The notes: generated by a model from the sequence alone, not told the origin. A stretch of DNA of 64,000 nt from Bradyrhizobium elkanii USDA 76 (GCF_023278185.1 NZ_CP066357.1:1-64000), one strand, 5' to 3'; counted from the stretch's first letter, positions 19,167 through 28,970 are shown. Program-made: numbers and translations.

Positions 19167-19523
19167 TCAGTTCGCCGCAGCTGGCGTCGCGACAATCCGT
19201 TCGCCCACTCGCTTCCAGTTCAGCCCTTCAAACAGCGCTTCGAACTGCACGCGCGTCAGATGCATGACGCCGTCGCTGATCTGCGGCCACTCGAAACGAC
19301 CATCGCGGCCAAGGCGCTTGTAGACCAAAACGAGGCCCGTGCCGTCCCATAGCAAAATCTTCAGCCGGTCGGCGCGCTTCGAACGAAAAACCACGATCAG
19401 GCCCGAATGCGGATCGAGCCCAAGCGTGTTTTGCACAAGACCGGCCAGCGCGTCGTGCCCGCACCGGAAGTCAACAGGACGCACAGCAAGCACAATCCGC
19501 AGTCCCTGCGCCGGAATGATCAT
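19167..19523 (-). CDS. tnpB: IS66 accessory protein TnpB
   Basis: This 118-residue TnpB has F in the IVVFRSKRAD segment, as in copy 3. Its ATG overlaps the tnpA stop. Confidence 0.88.
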   Translation of the reverse strand: MIIPAQGLRIVLAVRPVDFRCGHDALAGLVQNTLGLDPHSGLIVVFRSKRADRLKILLWDGTGLVLVYKRLGRDGRFEWPQISDGVMHLTRVQFEALFEGLNWKRVGERIVATPAAAN

Positions 19524-19990
19524 GCGCCGCGCTCGATCGCAGTCACGATCTCCGCGATCCGCACCGCCGACACGTCCGCATCCAGGCGGACCGAAACCTT
19601 GCCAATCGTAATCTCGACGGGCCCCTCGCTCTTGCCTGACGCCACTGGATCGCTCAGCTCGATCGACACGAAATCCGCCGCGTCGTCCGTGACCAATGCG
19701 AGCCGGCCAGCACGCGCCAATCTGCGCCACCTCGTCAACTGCTGGGCCTTCACACCATAACGCCGTGCGACATCACATACCCGGGCGTCGGGCTTCATGC
19801 TCTCGAAAACAGCGCGCCCCTTGATCTCCGCAGACCATAACCGGCCTCCAGAACGCGTCCGGCGCGTAAGCTTCCCTACAAAGCCATCAGCTTCGGCTTC
19901 CTCCCCCGATTGTTCCATCGCCTTCAGTCTCCTCTTGGCTCTCTGACCAGCCAAGAATCGCAGAGCGAAAGCCGAAGCGAAACCAATCAA
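19520..19990 (-). CDS. tnpA: IS66 accessory protein TnpA
   Basis: This helix-turn-helix Orf1 spans up to 156 residues from the first ATG at 19990. The start at MEQSGEE (19918) is equally likely and gives 132 residues. It is intact and coupled to tnpB by ATGA. Confidence 0.8.
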   Translation of the reverse strand: MIGFASAFALRFLAGQRAKRRLKAMEQSGEEAEADGFVGKLTRRTRSGGRLWSAEIKGRAVFESMKPDARVCDVARRYGVKAQQLTRWRRLARAGRLALVTDDAADFVSIELSDPVASGKSEGPVEITIGKVSVRLDADVSAVRIAEIVTAIERGA

Positions 19991-21215
19991 TCAAATGGGA
20001 GAAAAGCTCCGCTTACGGCCAGACCGGGGCCGCCTACGGCGAGAAGACCCCCGAGCGCCTGGCCCAGCGCAACGGCTACCGCGACCGGACCTGGGAGACC
20101 CGTGCCGGCGCGGTCGAGCTTCGCATCCCCAAGCTGCGCAAGGGCTCCTACTTTCCCGGCTTTCTGGAGCCGCGCCACATGGCCGAGAAGGCGCTCACCG
20201 CCGTGGTGCAGGAAGCCTATGTGCAAGGCGTCTCGACCCGCTCGGTCGACGATCTGGTGCAGGCGATGGGCATGAGCGGCATCTCCAAGAGCCAGGTGAG
20301 CCGGCTCTGCGCCGAGATCGACGACAAGGTGAAGGCGTTCCTCGCTCGTCCGATCGAGGGCGACTGGCCGTACCTGTGGATCGACGCCACCTATGTGAAG
20401 CTGCGCCAGAACGGGCGCATCGTGTCGGTCGCAGTGATCGTCGCGGTCGGCGTCAACAGTGATGGCCGGCGCGAGGTTCTCGGTATGGATATCGGTCCCT
20501 CAGAGGCTGAGACATTCTGGACCGCGTTCCTGCGCAAGCTCGCCCGCCGCGGTCTGCGCGGCGTCAAGCTGGTCGTCTCCGACGCCCACGAGGGCATCAA
20601 GGCCACCGTGGCCAAGGTGCTCAATGCCTCCTGGCAGCGTTGCCGGGTGCACTTCATGCGCAACGCGCTGGCCCATGCCGGCAAGAGCGGCCGCCGCGTC
20701 GTCTCCGCCTTCATCGCCACCGCGTTTGCCCAGGACGATGCCGAGGCCGCTAAAATGCAGTGGCGCAAGGTCTCCGACCAACTCCGTCCCAAGCTGCCCA
20801 AGCTTGCCGGCTTCCTCGACGAGGCCGAGACCGATGTGCTGGCCTATATGACGTTCCCGCCGCAGCACCGCACCAAGCTGCACTCCACGGATGAGATGGA
20901 CAAGCGATTTCTTCGGGGCCGAGACGACGACTGCGGAGATTGCTGTAAGTCCATTCTTTTGTTCGGCTGCGCTGCGGGCCATTCTTCCGTCCCGGCCACC
21001 AATCTCGCAGCCGCCGCGCGCCGGGGCGGTCAAGGCTGCCGCGTCTGCGGCCACCGCAAGGCTTGGCCTTGACCGGCCCGAGCACGGCGGCACACTGGCA
21101 GTGGAACGGGACTGCATTCCTGGCTAGAATTTGCCATCAGCCGCGATTATGGTTGTTGGGCGCGGGCGACCTCATGGCGAAGCGTGACGCGTGGCTGCAA
21201 GCGTCACCGGACTGC

Positions 21216-22452
21216 CTATTTTGTCCTGCCGAACTGAGGCGCTCGCGCGCCACTTTTTGGGTGCCGCGACTTCCATTGCGACACGAATCGTTCGTAGCTT
21301 TGCTCGGCCTGGGCGGCAATCAACATCTCGCGGTCGCGCAGCGACTTGATGTTGTAGGCATAGGCTGGTCCACGGCGGCTCCCTTTCTGTTGTGGATGTC
21401 CGGCTTGAAGTTGCATCGCGCGGGTCTTGTTGGCGACCAGCGCCGGGCGCGCCCACAGGTAATCCTCGCCCTTTGTCAGCAAGTGCCAGCAGAGCACAGT
21501 GAGCTTCCGAGCCACGGCCACCGCGGCGATCTGATGGCCGCGCCGGGCGCGGATGCGTACGAAAAAAGCATGCAGTGGACCGGGCGCCTTGGCCGCTGCC
21601 CAGGCCGCTTCGACCAGCATGGCGCGCGCATGACTGCGGGCCGATCTTGCTGATACGGCCGTGGTGGGCTGCTCCCAACCCGGACTGCCGCACCCGCGGG
21701 TTCAGCCCGAAATAGCTCACCAACTTCTGCGGGCTGTTGAACCAGCTGATGTCGCCGATCGCCGCCACGATGCCGGCGGCGACCGCCAGGTTCACGCCGG
21801 TGATCGTCATCAATCTGTTGACCGCGAAATCCTCGATTGCGTCCCGCGCGATCTCGCGGTCGAGCAGGACCAGGTCTTCCGCCAGCCGGTCAAGCTCACG
21901 GACATGCCGGTCGATGGCCGCTCGCTCATCGTCCGGCAACTGTTGAGCGGCCAACCATGCCCGGCCGCGGGCGTTGAAAAGATCGGCATGCGGGCACTTC
22001 GGGATCAGGTGCGCGTGCAGGATCGAATGCACCGCGTTCTTGAGCCGCGTGCGATGCCGCACGACCTGGTAGCGCCGCGCCACCAGCCTACGCTTGCGCT
22101 CGGTCTCCGCGTCAGGCGTCCAGATCTGCGGCAGGTATCCCGCCGCCTGCAGACTGGCGAGCGTGCCGGCATCGATCTTGTCGGTCTTGACGTGAGCCTG
22201 GGCGATCGCCTTCACCTGCAACGGATTGGCGATGATCCCCCGCGCCACGAATGGCGCCAGAACCCGCGACACCGCCAAGCTGTTACCAGTCGCTTCGAGC
22301 ACCACCTCATCACCGGCCAGCAGGGTTTTGCCAAATCCCTCCAGCGCAGTCCGCGTCATATCAATGCGCCCCGCATGTCGAAGCCTGCCGTTCTCCCAAA
22401 ATACCACCTCCCCGAAGGTTCGGTGGACATCAATGCCAATTATCCGTCGCAT
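21216..22452 (-). pseudogene. IS110-family transposase, one frameshift
   Basis: The start MRRIIGIDVHRTFGEVVFWE holds the first acidic residue of the DEDD site. KTDKIDAGTLASLQAAGYLP holds later ones. The C-terminal half has the MTITGVNLAVAAGIVAAIGD and KLVSYFGLNPRVRQSG blocks with the serine region of IS110 enzymes. One extra T near 21630 shifts the frame; the remaining ~130 residues (MLVEAAWAAAKAPGPLHAFF ... to 21216) are in the next frame. It is otherwise complete, so decay is recent. Confidence 0.8.
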
Positions 22453-22700
22453 TCGCACCTCCTCTGCCGAACACATGACGGGAGCTGCGGGCGACACGAC
22501 AACTACGGATTCGCGCTCGCGGCGCAACCGGGCGAGTCGCAGAGGCGGCCAGCTACTAACTCGAGCTCTCGGCTCATCGTGTGCATCGGCCTGCCCGCAC
22601 TTCGTGCTCCCGGTGCCTCTGTCCCGATGGTCGCACCATACGCCACGATGTAGGAACACCGCAGCGGAACGTTGGCACCGAGCCATCTCATACCGGTTAC
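22453..22700 (-). ncRNA. Candidate bridge-RNA region of the IS110 element
   Basis: IS110-group elements encode a structured guide (bridge) RNA in the non-coding end upstream of the transposase. Here that end is 248 bp long. I did not fold it or find its binding loops. The call rests on position and family only. Confidence 0.3.
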
Positions 22701-22739
22701 CAACCCGATCGAGCGCCTCAACGGCGAGATCAAGCGGTG

Positions 22740-22892
22740 GTCCGGCGGCTCGTCGGATACGGGCGCTTCGACGGGGGCGAGACGGCCCGCGTGATGGCAC
22801 GTCTCTACGCCGCGGCGCGCCTGCTGGTGAACTTCTTCCAGCCGTCATTCAAGCTCAAAGAGAAGCGCCGCGAGGGTCCGCCCACGGCGACA
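22740..22892 (+). pseudogene. C-terminal fragment of a DDE transposase
   Basis: VMARLYAAARLLVNFFQPSF followed by KLKEKRREG is the characteristic C-terminus of a rhizobial integrase-core transposase family. Only this end remains, fused directly behind the IS256-type piece and ending where effector 1 begins. Confidence 0.5.
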
Positions 22893-25800
22893 TCACCCCC
22901 TGAGTCGCGCTTGCAGTGCCTGCCGATTGGCAACGACGTTGCTGAGGTTCAGCTGGTCTGGCTCCCGTCCTTGCGCCAATTGCCTAACCAGCTCCCGCGT
23001 GCCGTCCACGACAAAGACGCCGCAATCATAAGTGTTCTGCTGCTGGGCCATGCCGGCGGGCTGCAGGGCGATGTTCAGCCTTTCTGCGAGTTGTCTTGCA
23101 TGCGTCTCGTTGTATCTCCCGTAGGAATCGTAGTGATAGGCGACAGGCCATTGCCGGTTGCTGCGATCAACGAACAGCAGCGACCAATGCCTGCCGCGGT
23201 CCGTAGCACTGGCATCGTTCACTGGCAGCAACAGGAAGTCGGCTGTATCGTTATCACGCCGATCATGGACGATGCGATGGAATACGCGTAGCACGTCGCT
23301 CTCCGCGCCCAGGCGCAGCCGCAGCGCTTCGAGGGGATCTACGAACCGCGTCCGGGCGGCGAGATCCGAATCGCTCCTCTGCAAATCCAGCTCCTGAAGC
23401 TGGTAATCCCTGAGGATATGCTCGTCGCCCAGCCATTCCGTGTCCTCGAGCACCAGCCCGCGGTTGTGGGACAAGGCTATCGGATTCAACGCCCCGATCT
23501 GAGCATCGGAGGAGGTGATCGGAAACCGCCGCACGATATCGTCGCGCAATGGGGACGGTGCGGGCGCGGTCAGATCAACCAATGGAAGACCGTCGTAGGT
23601 GTCTGAACGAGCCCTGGCAGAAGGCGCTGGCGCAAAGTGAGCACTGTCATCCAACTCGGCCGCATCCGGATCAAGCAGTGCCCCAAACCCACGATAGAGA
23701 TCCTGAGCCCCGGCAGTTGATGGTGATGCCGGTTCTTGCATCTGCCGCGCAAGCTCCTCGCTCAACCACGCCAAAGCGTCATCGTCCGAGTGGGCGGACA
23801 CCGGAGAAAGCCCCTGCGGCGAGCCGAGCTGTCGAGCGCCCTGGTGATGCCCCGGTACCGGCCCGGCAGACGGCGGCGGAAAGCCAGGCGCCCGGCTCCA
23901 AGCATTGTCGCGCAACTCAAATGATGCGGGCGAATTCGGATTAAACGATACCTCAAGACCGCCGTAGGTGTCTGAGCGAGCCCTGGCAGAAGGCGCTGGC
24001 GCAAAGTGAGCACTGTCATCCAACTCGGCCGCATCCGGATCAAGCAGTGCCTCAAACCCACGATAGAGATCCTGAGCCCTGGCAGTTGATGGTGATGCCG
24101 GTTCTTGCATCTGCCGCGCAAGCTCCTCGCTCAACCACGCCAAAGCGTCATCGTCCGAGTGGGCGGACACCGGAGAAAGCCCCTGCGGCGAGCCGAGCTG
24201 TTGAGCGCCCTGGTGATGCCCCGGTACCGGCCCGGCAAACGGCGGCGGAAAGCCAGGCGCCGGGCTCCAAGCATTGTCACGCAACTCAAATGATGCGGGC
24301 GAATTCGGATTAAACGACACCTCAATACCGCCGTAGGTGTTTGAGCGAGCCCTGGCAGAGTGCGTTGGCGCTGCTTCCACGGTCGGCCAGGCAGGTTCCT
24401 GCCCAGCTTGGACTATGTCCTGCGCCTGCTCAGGAGGAACCTCGGGCCACGATGGGCCGTCTTCCACCATTAAGCGCAGATCCTGATCGTAACCTTCCGG
24501 GAGGACCAATGGCCGACTGACAGCTCGCTGCCGCGCGCTGTGCTGCGCAGCGGCGCCCCCGACGTACGTCGCGACCGCATGCGGCGCCGTGACATCTTCG
24601 TAGCCGCTCCGCAGCAGCATCGGCTGCGTCTCCCATGACGACGTACCCTGTTGATGGGTAGGCGCCGGTGTCGGCTGGCCGCCTGAATTGGCGATCTCGC
24701 TCAGCTGCCGCTCGCCGGCAACGCCTTGCGGATTGTTTAGGGTCCTCTGCCTCTTCGCTGGCCTCAACTCAGCTGTGTCATGCTCATCGTTGATGAGGAC
24801 CTCCTCGCTTGGCAGGCGGTTGCTCCTGGCAAGCGCAGCCATCGGCTCGTCCGGGGACTGCTGGCGGTCGGGCTCTCCGGGATCCGGTGCCTGGTCATGG
24901 CGCGCGGCTGGCTCGAGAGATGACGACGAGCGGGGTTCGTCCATCAGCCCCAAAAGCAAATCCTGATCGCGGCCTTCCGCGGGAAGCTCCTCTGGCCGAC
25001 GGCCAGTTTCCTGCGACGCGCTGTGCTGCGCAGCGGCGGCGTCGACGCGCCTCGGCTCCATCAGTACCGTGTCTTCGGGATTGATAAAGGCCACGTTCTG
25101 GGGGTGAGGATTCAGCTTAGCGCGTCGTGAGATCGGCACTTCGCCCGTCGACCGCAAGGTCCGGAGATAGTCGATTGCCTGAACGAGTCTCTTTGGATTA
25201 CCCTCTCCGATGAACTCGAGCACCTCACCGCCATCGGTCAGCGACTTATTGTCGAGCCGATCACGAATGCTCGGTTTTTCTTTTGCGAAAAGCCAACGGC
25301 TAAAGCTACGAAGAGAACCTCCGTGCTGCTCGGCAGCGGATTTGCTGAACCCGCCCTTGATGAGGGCCCTCTCAAGCCCCGAAATAAGGGGAGCATCCAC
25401 GGAATAAAGAGGCTGCTTCCTCTTCCCTATCACAATCCAAGTTGACTGAGCCGACTGCGGCGCCGAGGACGACGGGCCGGGTTCATCCATCAGCCCCAAA
25501 AGCAAATCCTGATCATGGCCTTCCGCAGGAAGCAATTCCTCTGGCCAACTGCCACCCTTCTGCGACGCAATGTGCTGCGCAGCGGCGTCGCCGACCCGCC
25601 TCGACTCCCTCAGGGCCGCCTCTTCGGGATCAATATGGCGCTCGTGCTCCATCGCCTCAGCGCCGGCCTGCGATTTTCGGAGACGAGCCAGTGCGGCGCC
25701 AATCCTGGAATCAGCACCGGCGACCTTCCTATAGCTCTCGACATCTCCGTCAAACGACGTGCCGAGCCCAGCAGCAATGCCCGGCCTGTTGTTGTCACGC

Positions 25801-28049
25801 AGGTAGTCGCTGAAACTGCGAAGAGCAGTTGCATCCTTCCTGCTTGCATCCTTCTTGCCGGTATCTGTCGCTGCTTCGTTTTTGTACTCTTCGATGAGAG
25901 CCGCGTCCTGGGGATAAGGATGCAACTCAGTGCGGCCTGCGATCCGCACGACTCCGCCCGTCGACTGCGAGGTTCGGAGATGAACTATCGCCGCAAGAAG
26001 TCTTAAGGGATTACCCTTTCCGATGAACTCGCGCGCATCAGCGGTCAGTGACTTTTCGTCGTCGAGCCGAGCAGCAATGGGATCTTTGTTATTTGCGAAG
26101 AGCCAGTGGCCAAAGCTGAGAAGAGTACGTACATAGCCCCTGGCGGTGCGTTCGGCGGCGTTCCCATTACGGAGGGCCTCCTCAAGCCCCGAAATAAGGG
26201 GAGCATCCTCGGTATGAAGAGGCTGCTTGTCGTGCCCTATCAAAATTCCAGTTGACTGAGCCGGCTGCGGCGCCGAGGACGACGCGCCGGGTTCGTCCAT
26301 CGGCCCCAAAAGCAAATTCTGATCATGGCCTTCCGCAGGAAGCAATTCCTCTAGCCAACTGCCAGCTTTCTGCCACGCACTGTGCTGCGCAGCGGCGTCG
26401 CCGACCTGTCTCGACTCCATCACGGCCGCGTCTTCGGGATCAATATGGCGCTCGAGCTCCATCGCTTTAGGGCCCACCTGTGATTTTCGGAGATGAGCCA
26501 GAGCGGCGCCGATCCTCGAATCAGCACCGGCGTCCTTCTTATAGCTCTTGACATCTCCATCCAGCGCCTTGCCTGAAAGCCGACCAGCAATGCCCTTCTT
26601 GTTGTTTTCACGCAGGTAGTCACTGAAACTGCGAAGAGCCGTTGCATCCCTCCTGGCTTCTTCCTTCTTGCCGGTATCTGTCGCTGCTTCGTTTTTGTAC
26701 TCTTCGATGAGAGCTGCGTCCTGGGGATAAGGATGCAACTCAGTGCGGCCTGCGATCGGCACGATTCCGCCCGTCGACCGCGAGGTCCTGAGATGGTCTA
26801 TTGCCCTAAGGAGTGTCGCGGGACGCTTTTCGAACAACTCGCGCGCATCAGCGGTCAGTGACTCTTCGTCGTCGAGCCGAGCAAAAATGCTCTTTTTGTT
26901 ATTTGCGTAGAGCCTCTGGCCAAAGCTGCGAAGAGAAGATAGATAGTTTCGGACGGTGCGTTCGGCGGCGCTCCCATTCCGGAGGGCCTCCTCAAACCCC
27001 GCAATAAGGGGAACATCCTCGGAATGAAGAGGCCGCTTCTTGTGCCCTATCGCAACCCCAGTTGACTGAGCCGGCTGCGGCGCCGAGGACGGCGGGCCGG
27101 GTTCGTCCATCGGACCCAAAAGCAAATTCTGATCATGGCCTTCCGCAGGAAGCAATTCCTCTGGCCAACTGCCAGCTTTCTGCGACGAACTGTGCTGCGC
27201 AGCAGCGTCGCCGACCTGCCTCGACTCCTTCAGGGCCGCGTCTTCGGAATCAATATGGCGCTCGAGCTCCATCGCCTTAGCGCCCGCCTGCGATTTTCGG
27301 AGATGAGCCAGAGCGGCACCGATCCTCGAATCAGCACCGGGGGCCCTCTTATAGCTCTTGACATCTCCATCCAACGCCTCGTCTGAAAGACGAGCAGCAA
27401 TGCCCTTCTTGCTGTTTTCACGCAGGTAGTCGCTGAAACTGCGAAGAGCAGTTGCATTCTTGCTTGCATCCTTCTTGCCGGTATCTGTCGCTGCGTCGTT
27501 TTTGTACTCTTCGATCAGAGCTGCGTCCTGGGGATAAGGATGCAACTCAGTGCGGCCTGCGATCGGCACGATTCCGCCCGTCGACCGCGAGGTCCTGAGA
27601 TGGTCTATTGCCCTAAGGAGTGTCGCGGGACGCTTTTCGAACACGCGCGCATCAACGGTCAGCGACTCTTCGTCGTCGAGCCGAGCAGCAATGGGATCTT
27701 TGTTATTTGCGAAGAGCCACTGGCCAAAGCTGCGAAGAGAATATAGATTATTTTGTGCGGTGCCTTTGGCGGCCCCGCCCTTGATGAGGGCCTTCTCAAG
27801 CCCAAAAATAAGGGGAGCATCCTGGGAATAAAGGGGGCTTTTGCTGAGCCTTCTCAGAATCCCTTTTGACTGAGCCGGCTGCGGCGTCGAGGCGGCCGGC
27901 ATTGCTCCATCACCTTCACCTGAACTGCCGATCTCGCTCAATTGCCGCTCAAAGGTCGCCGCGGTTGCGGACGGAGCCGCGGGTGAGCTCTCTTGCGGGC
28001 CCGTGCTGTCCGATTGTTCACGCACCCGCTTGGTCGAGGGGAAATCCAT
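22893..28049 (-). CDS. Type III effector 1: repeat protein with C-terminal Ulp1/SUMO protease domain (NopD/Bel2-5-like)
   Basis: This is a 1718-residue intact frame. The last ~200 residues are a C48 (Ulp1) cysteine protease: His in GRHWSLLFVD (about 1621), Asp in YHYDSYG (about 1641), Gln in MAQQQNTYD and Cys in TYDCGVFVVD (about 1678). Such domains remove SUMO from host proteins in XopD and NopD. Residues ~70-1000 are three and a half copies of a ~268-residue unit. A Pro-rich region follows, then two copies of a 123-residue unit. PAKRQR near residue 1080 is a likely nuclear localisation signal, and LRLRL near 1590 fits an EAR-type repressor motif. Overall this resembles rhizobial NopD and B. 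elkanii Bel2-5. No signal peptide is seen, as expected for type III export. No tts box was found in the 104 bp before the IS21 element upstream. Confidence 0.85.
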   Translation of the reverse strand: MDFPSTKRVREQSDSTGPQESSPAAPSATAATFERQLSEIGSSGEGDGAMPAASTPQPAQSKGILRRLSKSPLYSQDAPLIFGLEKALIKGGAAKGTAQNNLYSLRSFGQWLFANNKDPIAARLDDEESLTVDARVFEKRPATLLRAIDHLRTSRSTGGIVPIAGRTELHPYPQDAALIEEYKNDAATDTGKKDASKNATALRSFSDYLRENSKKGIAARLSDEALDGDVKSYKRAPGADSRIGAALAHLRKSQAGAKAMELERHIDSEDAALKESRQVGDAAAQHSSSQKAGSWPEELLPAEGHDQNLLLGPMDEPGPPSSAPQPAQSTGVAIGHKKRPLHSEDVPLIAGFEEALRNGSAAERTVRNYLSSLRSFGQRLYANNKKSIFARLDDEESLTADARELFEKRPATLLRAIDHLRTSRSTGGIVPIAGRTELHPYPQDAALIEEYKNEAATDTGKKEEARRDATALRSFSDYLRENNKKGIAGRLSGKALDGDVKSYKKDAGADSRIGAALAHLRKSQVGPKAMELERHIDPEDAAVMESRQVGDAAAQHSAWQKAGSWLEELLPAEGHDQNLLLGPMDEPGASSSAPQPAQSTGILIGHDKQPLHTEDAPLISGLEEALRNGNAAERTARGYVRTLLSFGHWLFANNKDPIAARLDDEKSLTADAREFIGKGNPLRLLAAIVHLRTSQSTGGVVRIAGRTELHPYPQDAALIEEYKNEAATDTGKKDASRKDATALRSFSDYLRDNNRPGIAAGLGTSFDGDVESYRKVAGADSRIGAALARLRKSQAGAEAMEHERHIDPEEAALRESRRVGDAAAQHIASQKGGSWPEELLPAEGHDQDLLLGLMDEPGPSSSAPQSAQSTWIVIGKRKQPLYSVDAPLISGLERALIKGGFSKSAAEQHGGSLRSFSRWLFAKEKPSIRDRLDNKSLTDGGEVLEFIGEGNPKRLVQAIDYLRTLRSTGEVPISRRAKLNPHPQNVAFINPEDTVLMEPRRVDAAAAQHSASQETGRRPEELPAEGRDQDLLLGLMDEPRSSSSLEPAARHDQAPDPGEPDRQQSPDEPMAALARSNRLPSEEVLINDEHDTAELRPAKRQRTLNNPQGVAGERQLSEIANSGGQPTPAPTHQQGTSSWETQPMLLRSGYEDVTAPHAVATYVGGAAAQHSARQRAVSRPLVLPEGYDQDLRLMVEDGPSWPEVPPEQAQDIVQAGQEPAWPTVEAAPTHSARARSNTYGGIEVSFNPNSPASFELRDNAWSPAPGFPPPFAGPVPGHHQGAQQLGSPQGLSPVSAHSDDDALAWLSEELARQMQEPASPSTARAQDLYRGFEALLDPDAAELDDSAHFAPAPSARARSDTYGGLEVSFNPNSPASFELRDNAWSRAPGFPPPSAGPVPGHHQGARQLGSPQGLSPVSAHSDDDALAWLSEELARQMQEPASPSTAGAQDLYRGFGALLDPDAAELDDSAHFAPAPSARARSDTYDGLPLVDLTAPAPSPLRDDIVRRFPITSSDAQIGALNPIALSHNRGLVLEDTEWLGDEHILRDYQLQELDLQRSDSDLAARTRFVDPLEALRLRLGAESDVLRVFHRIVHDRRDNDTADFLLLPVNDASATDRGRHWSLLFVDRSNRQWPVAYHYDSYGRYNETHARQLAERLNIALQPAGMAQQQNTYDCGVFVVDGTRELVRQLAQGREPDQLNLSNVVANRQALQARLRG
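23595..24340 (-). repeat. 369-bp tandem repeat inside effector 1
   Basis: The landmark GTAGGTGT recurs at 23595, 23964 and 24333, exactly 369 bp (123 codons) apart. The two full units are almost identical at the DNA level. Each unit encodes SPASFELRDNAWS, PGHHQGA, LGSPQGLSPVSAHSDDDALA and LYRGF segments. A partial third unit begins at 24333. Confidence 0.85.
25060..27850 (-). repeat. About 804-bp direct repeats (3.5 units) inside effector 1
   Basis: The PLYS/HxxDAPLIxGLExAL landmark occurs near 27840, 27040, 26235 and 25425, about 800-810 bp apart. Each unit has two related helical halves: one with SLRSFGQWLFANNK and AIDHLRTSRSTGG, the other with ALRSFSDYLRENNK and AALAHLRKSQ. The fourth unit has only the first half. 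Unit 2 versus unit 1 differ mostly by point changes, so the array arose by recent in-frame duplication. Confidence 0.8.
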
Positions 28050-28227
28050 CCGTTCTCACTTTCAAAATATGAACCAGGGCTTCGATCTGGCATGCTGGCG
28101 ATCAGCAACAAACCACCCTTTACAGCCCTCGATAGACCCGCACCGGGAGCATCTGCGGATTTCACGGATCGTGAGCATCGATTTCGCGCGATCGTGAGCA
28201 GCCCGCTACGGCCGATGGGAGATAGAG

Positions 28228-28952
28228 TCAGTGTTCTGGTTGGCCGTCAAGGGTGATGGTTTTGGCGCTGCGTTTTCGCATGCTTTCTCCGGTGAGCTGG
28301 AGGCGGTGGGCGTTGTGGACGAGGCGATCGAGAATGGCGTCGGCGACCGTGGGGTCCCCAATGGCTCCATGCCAGGTGTCCACGGGGAGCTGACTTGTGA
28401 CGATGGTGGATGCGCGGCCATGGCGGTCCTCGAGGATTTCGAGCAGATCGCGGCGTTCCCAGAAGCTGAGCGCGGCCGAGGCTTTTGAGGAGCCGGGCGT
28501 AACGTCCGTCTCCGCGCGCGAGCGCGAGCGCCTCGAACAGCCTTGGAACGCGATGATAGAGGACTGATCGGTTGTCGCGGCAGGCCTTGTGGCCGAGCGC
28601 GCAGGCTAACCAACTTTTGCCCAGGCCGGTTGCCACCGGTGACGAGCAAATTCTCGTGGCGATCGATCCAGCGACCTTCGACGAGTTTGGCGAAAACGGC
28701 GCGGTCGATGCCCCGCGGGGTGCGCAGATCGACGTCCTCGACGCAAGCAGTCTGGCGCAGTGCGGCGATCTTGAGGCGCGTGGTGAGCCGCCTGGTGTCG
28801 CGTTCGGCGGCTTCGCGGTCGACCAACAGGCCGATGCGATCTTCGAACGGCAGGGCTTCGAGATCGGGCGATCGGCGCTGCTCCTCGAAGGCCTTGGCCA
28901 TTCCGGTCAGGCCAAGCTCGATCAGCCGTTCGTGGGTTGGGTGGTTAAGCAT
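28228..28952 (-). pseudogene. istB: IstB, IS21 helper ATPase, two frameshifts
   Basis: It starts [20 protein letters not shown] and is in frame through ENLLVTG, where the Walker A begins. The Walker A ([20 protein letters not shown]) is in the next frame. The last part ([20 protein letters not shown] ... [16 protein letters not shown]) is in the third frame and ends at 28228. Two indels therefore break the AAA+ domain near 28636 and near 28470. Without it the element needs a helper in trans. Confidence 0.85.
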
Positions 28953-28970
28953 GCCGGGTCTCTCCTTGCT

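Larger units (their letters stand above)
17376..20016 (-). mobile_element. IS66-family insertion sequence, copy 2 (intact)
   Basis: This is a 2641-bp element with GTAAGCG/CGCTTAC ends and exact 8-bp target duplications GGCCAGAC (17368-17375 and 20017-20024). All three genes are open. It is the only copy here with a target duplication and an intact tnpC, so it is the best candidate for an active parent. Confidence 0.93.
20889..22700 (-). mobile_element. IS110-family element inserted in the IS256-type transposase
   Basis: The IS256-type coding sequence breaks after CTGCACTCCAC (20888) and resumes with CAACCCGATCG at 22701, which brackets the insertion. The 1.8-kb insert has no obvious terminal inverted repeats, as expected for IS110. 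It carries one transposase gene, with about 250 bp of non-coding DNA on its upstream side and about 330 bp downstream. Confidence 0.7.
17254..22736 (+). pseudogene. IS256-family transposase gene split by two insertion sequences
   Basis: The GTG at 17254 starts [20 protein letters not shown]. Codons run to GGCCAGAC at 17368-17375, where IS66 copy 2 is inserted. They resume at 20017 with the duplicated GGCCAGAC ([20 protein letters not shown]) and run through the mutator-type core ([37 protein letters not shown]) to LHST near 20888. There an IS110 element interrupts. A short NPIERLNGEIKR piece, the expected next residues, lies at 22701-22736. About 60 C-terminal residues are missing. The gene would be nearly whole if both insertions were removed. 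Confidence 0.85.

Noticed and set aside
24600..25060. Possible separate gene within effector 1 between the repeat blocks
   Set aside because: The 1718-codon frame is continuous, and this part matches the equivalent linker in effector 2.
28062..28110. tts-box-like sequence upstream of effector 1 (minus strand GCCAG...TCGAAGCC)
   Set aside because: The half-sites are present but spacing and flanks do not fit the GTCAG-CTTnTCGAAAGC consensus.
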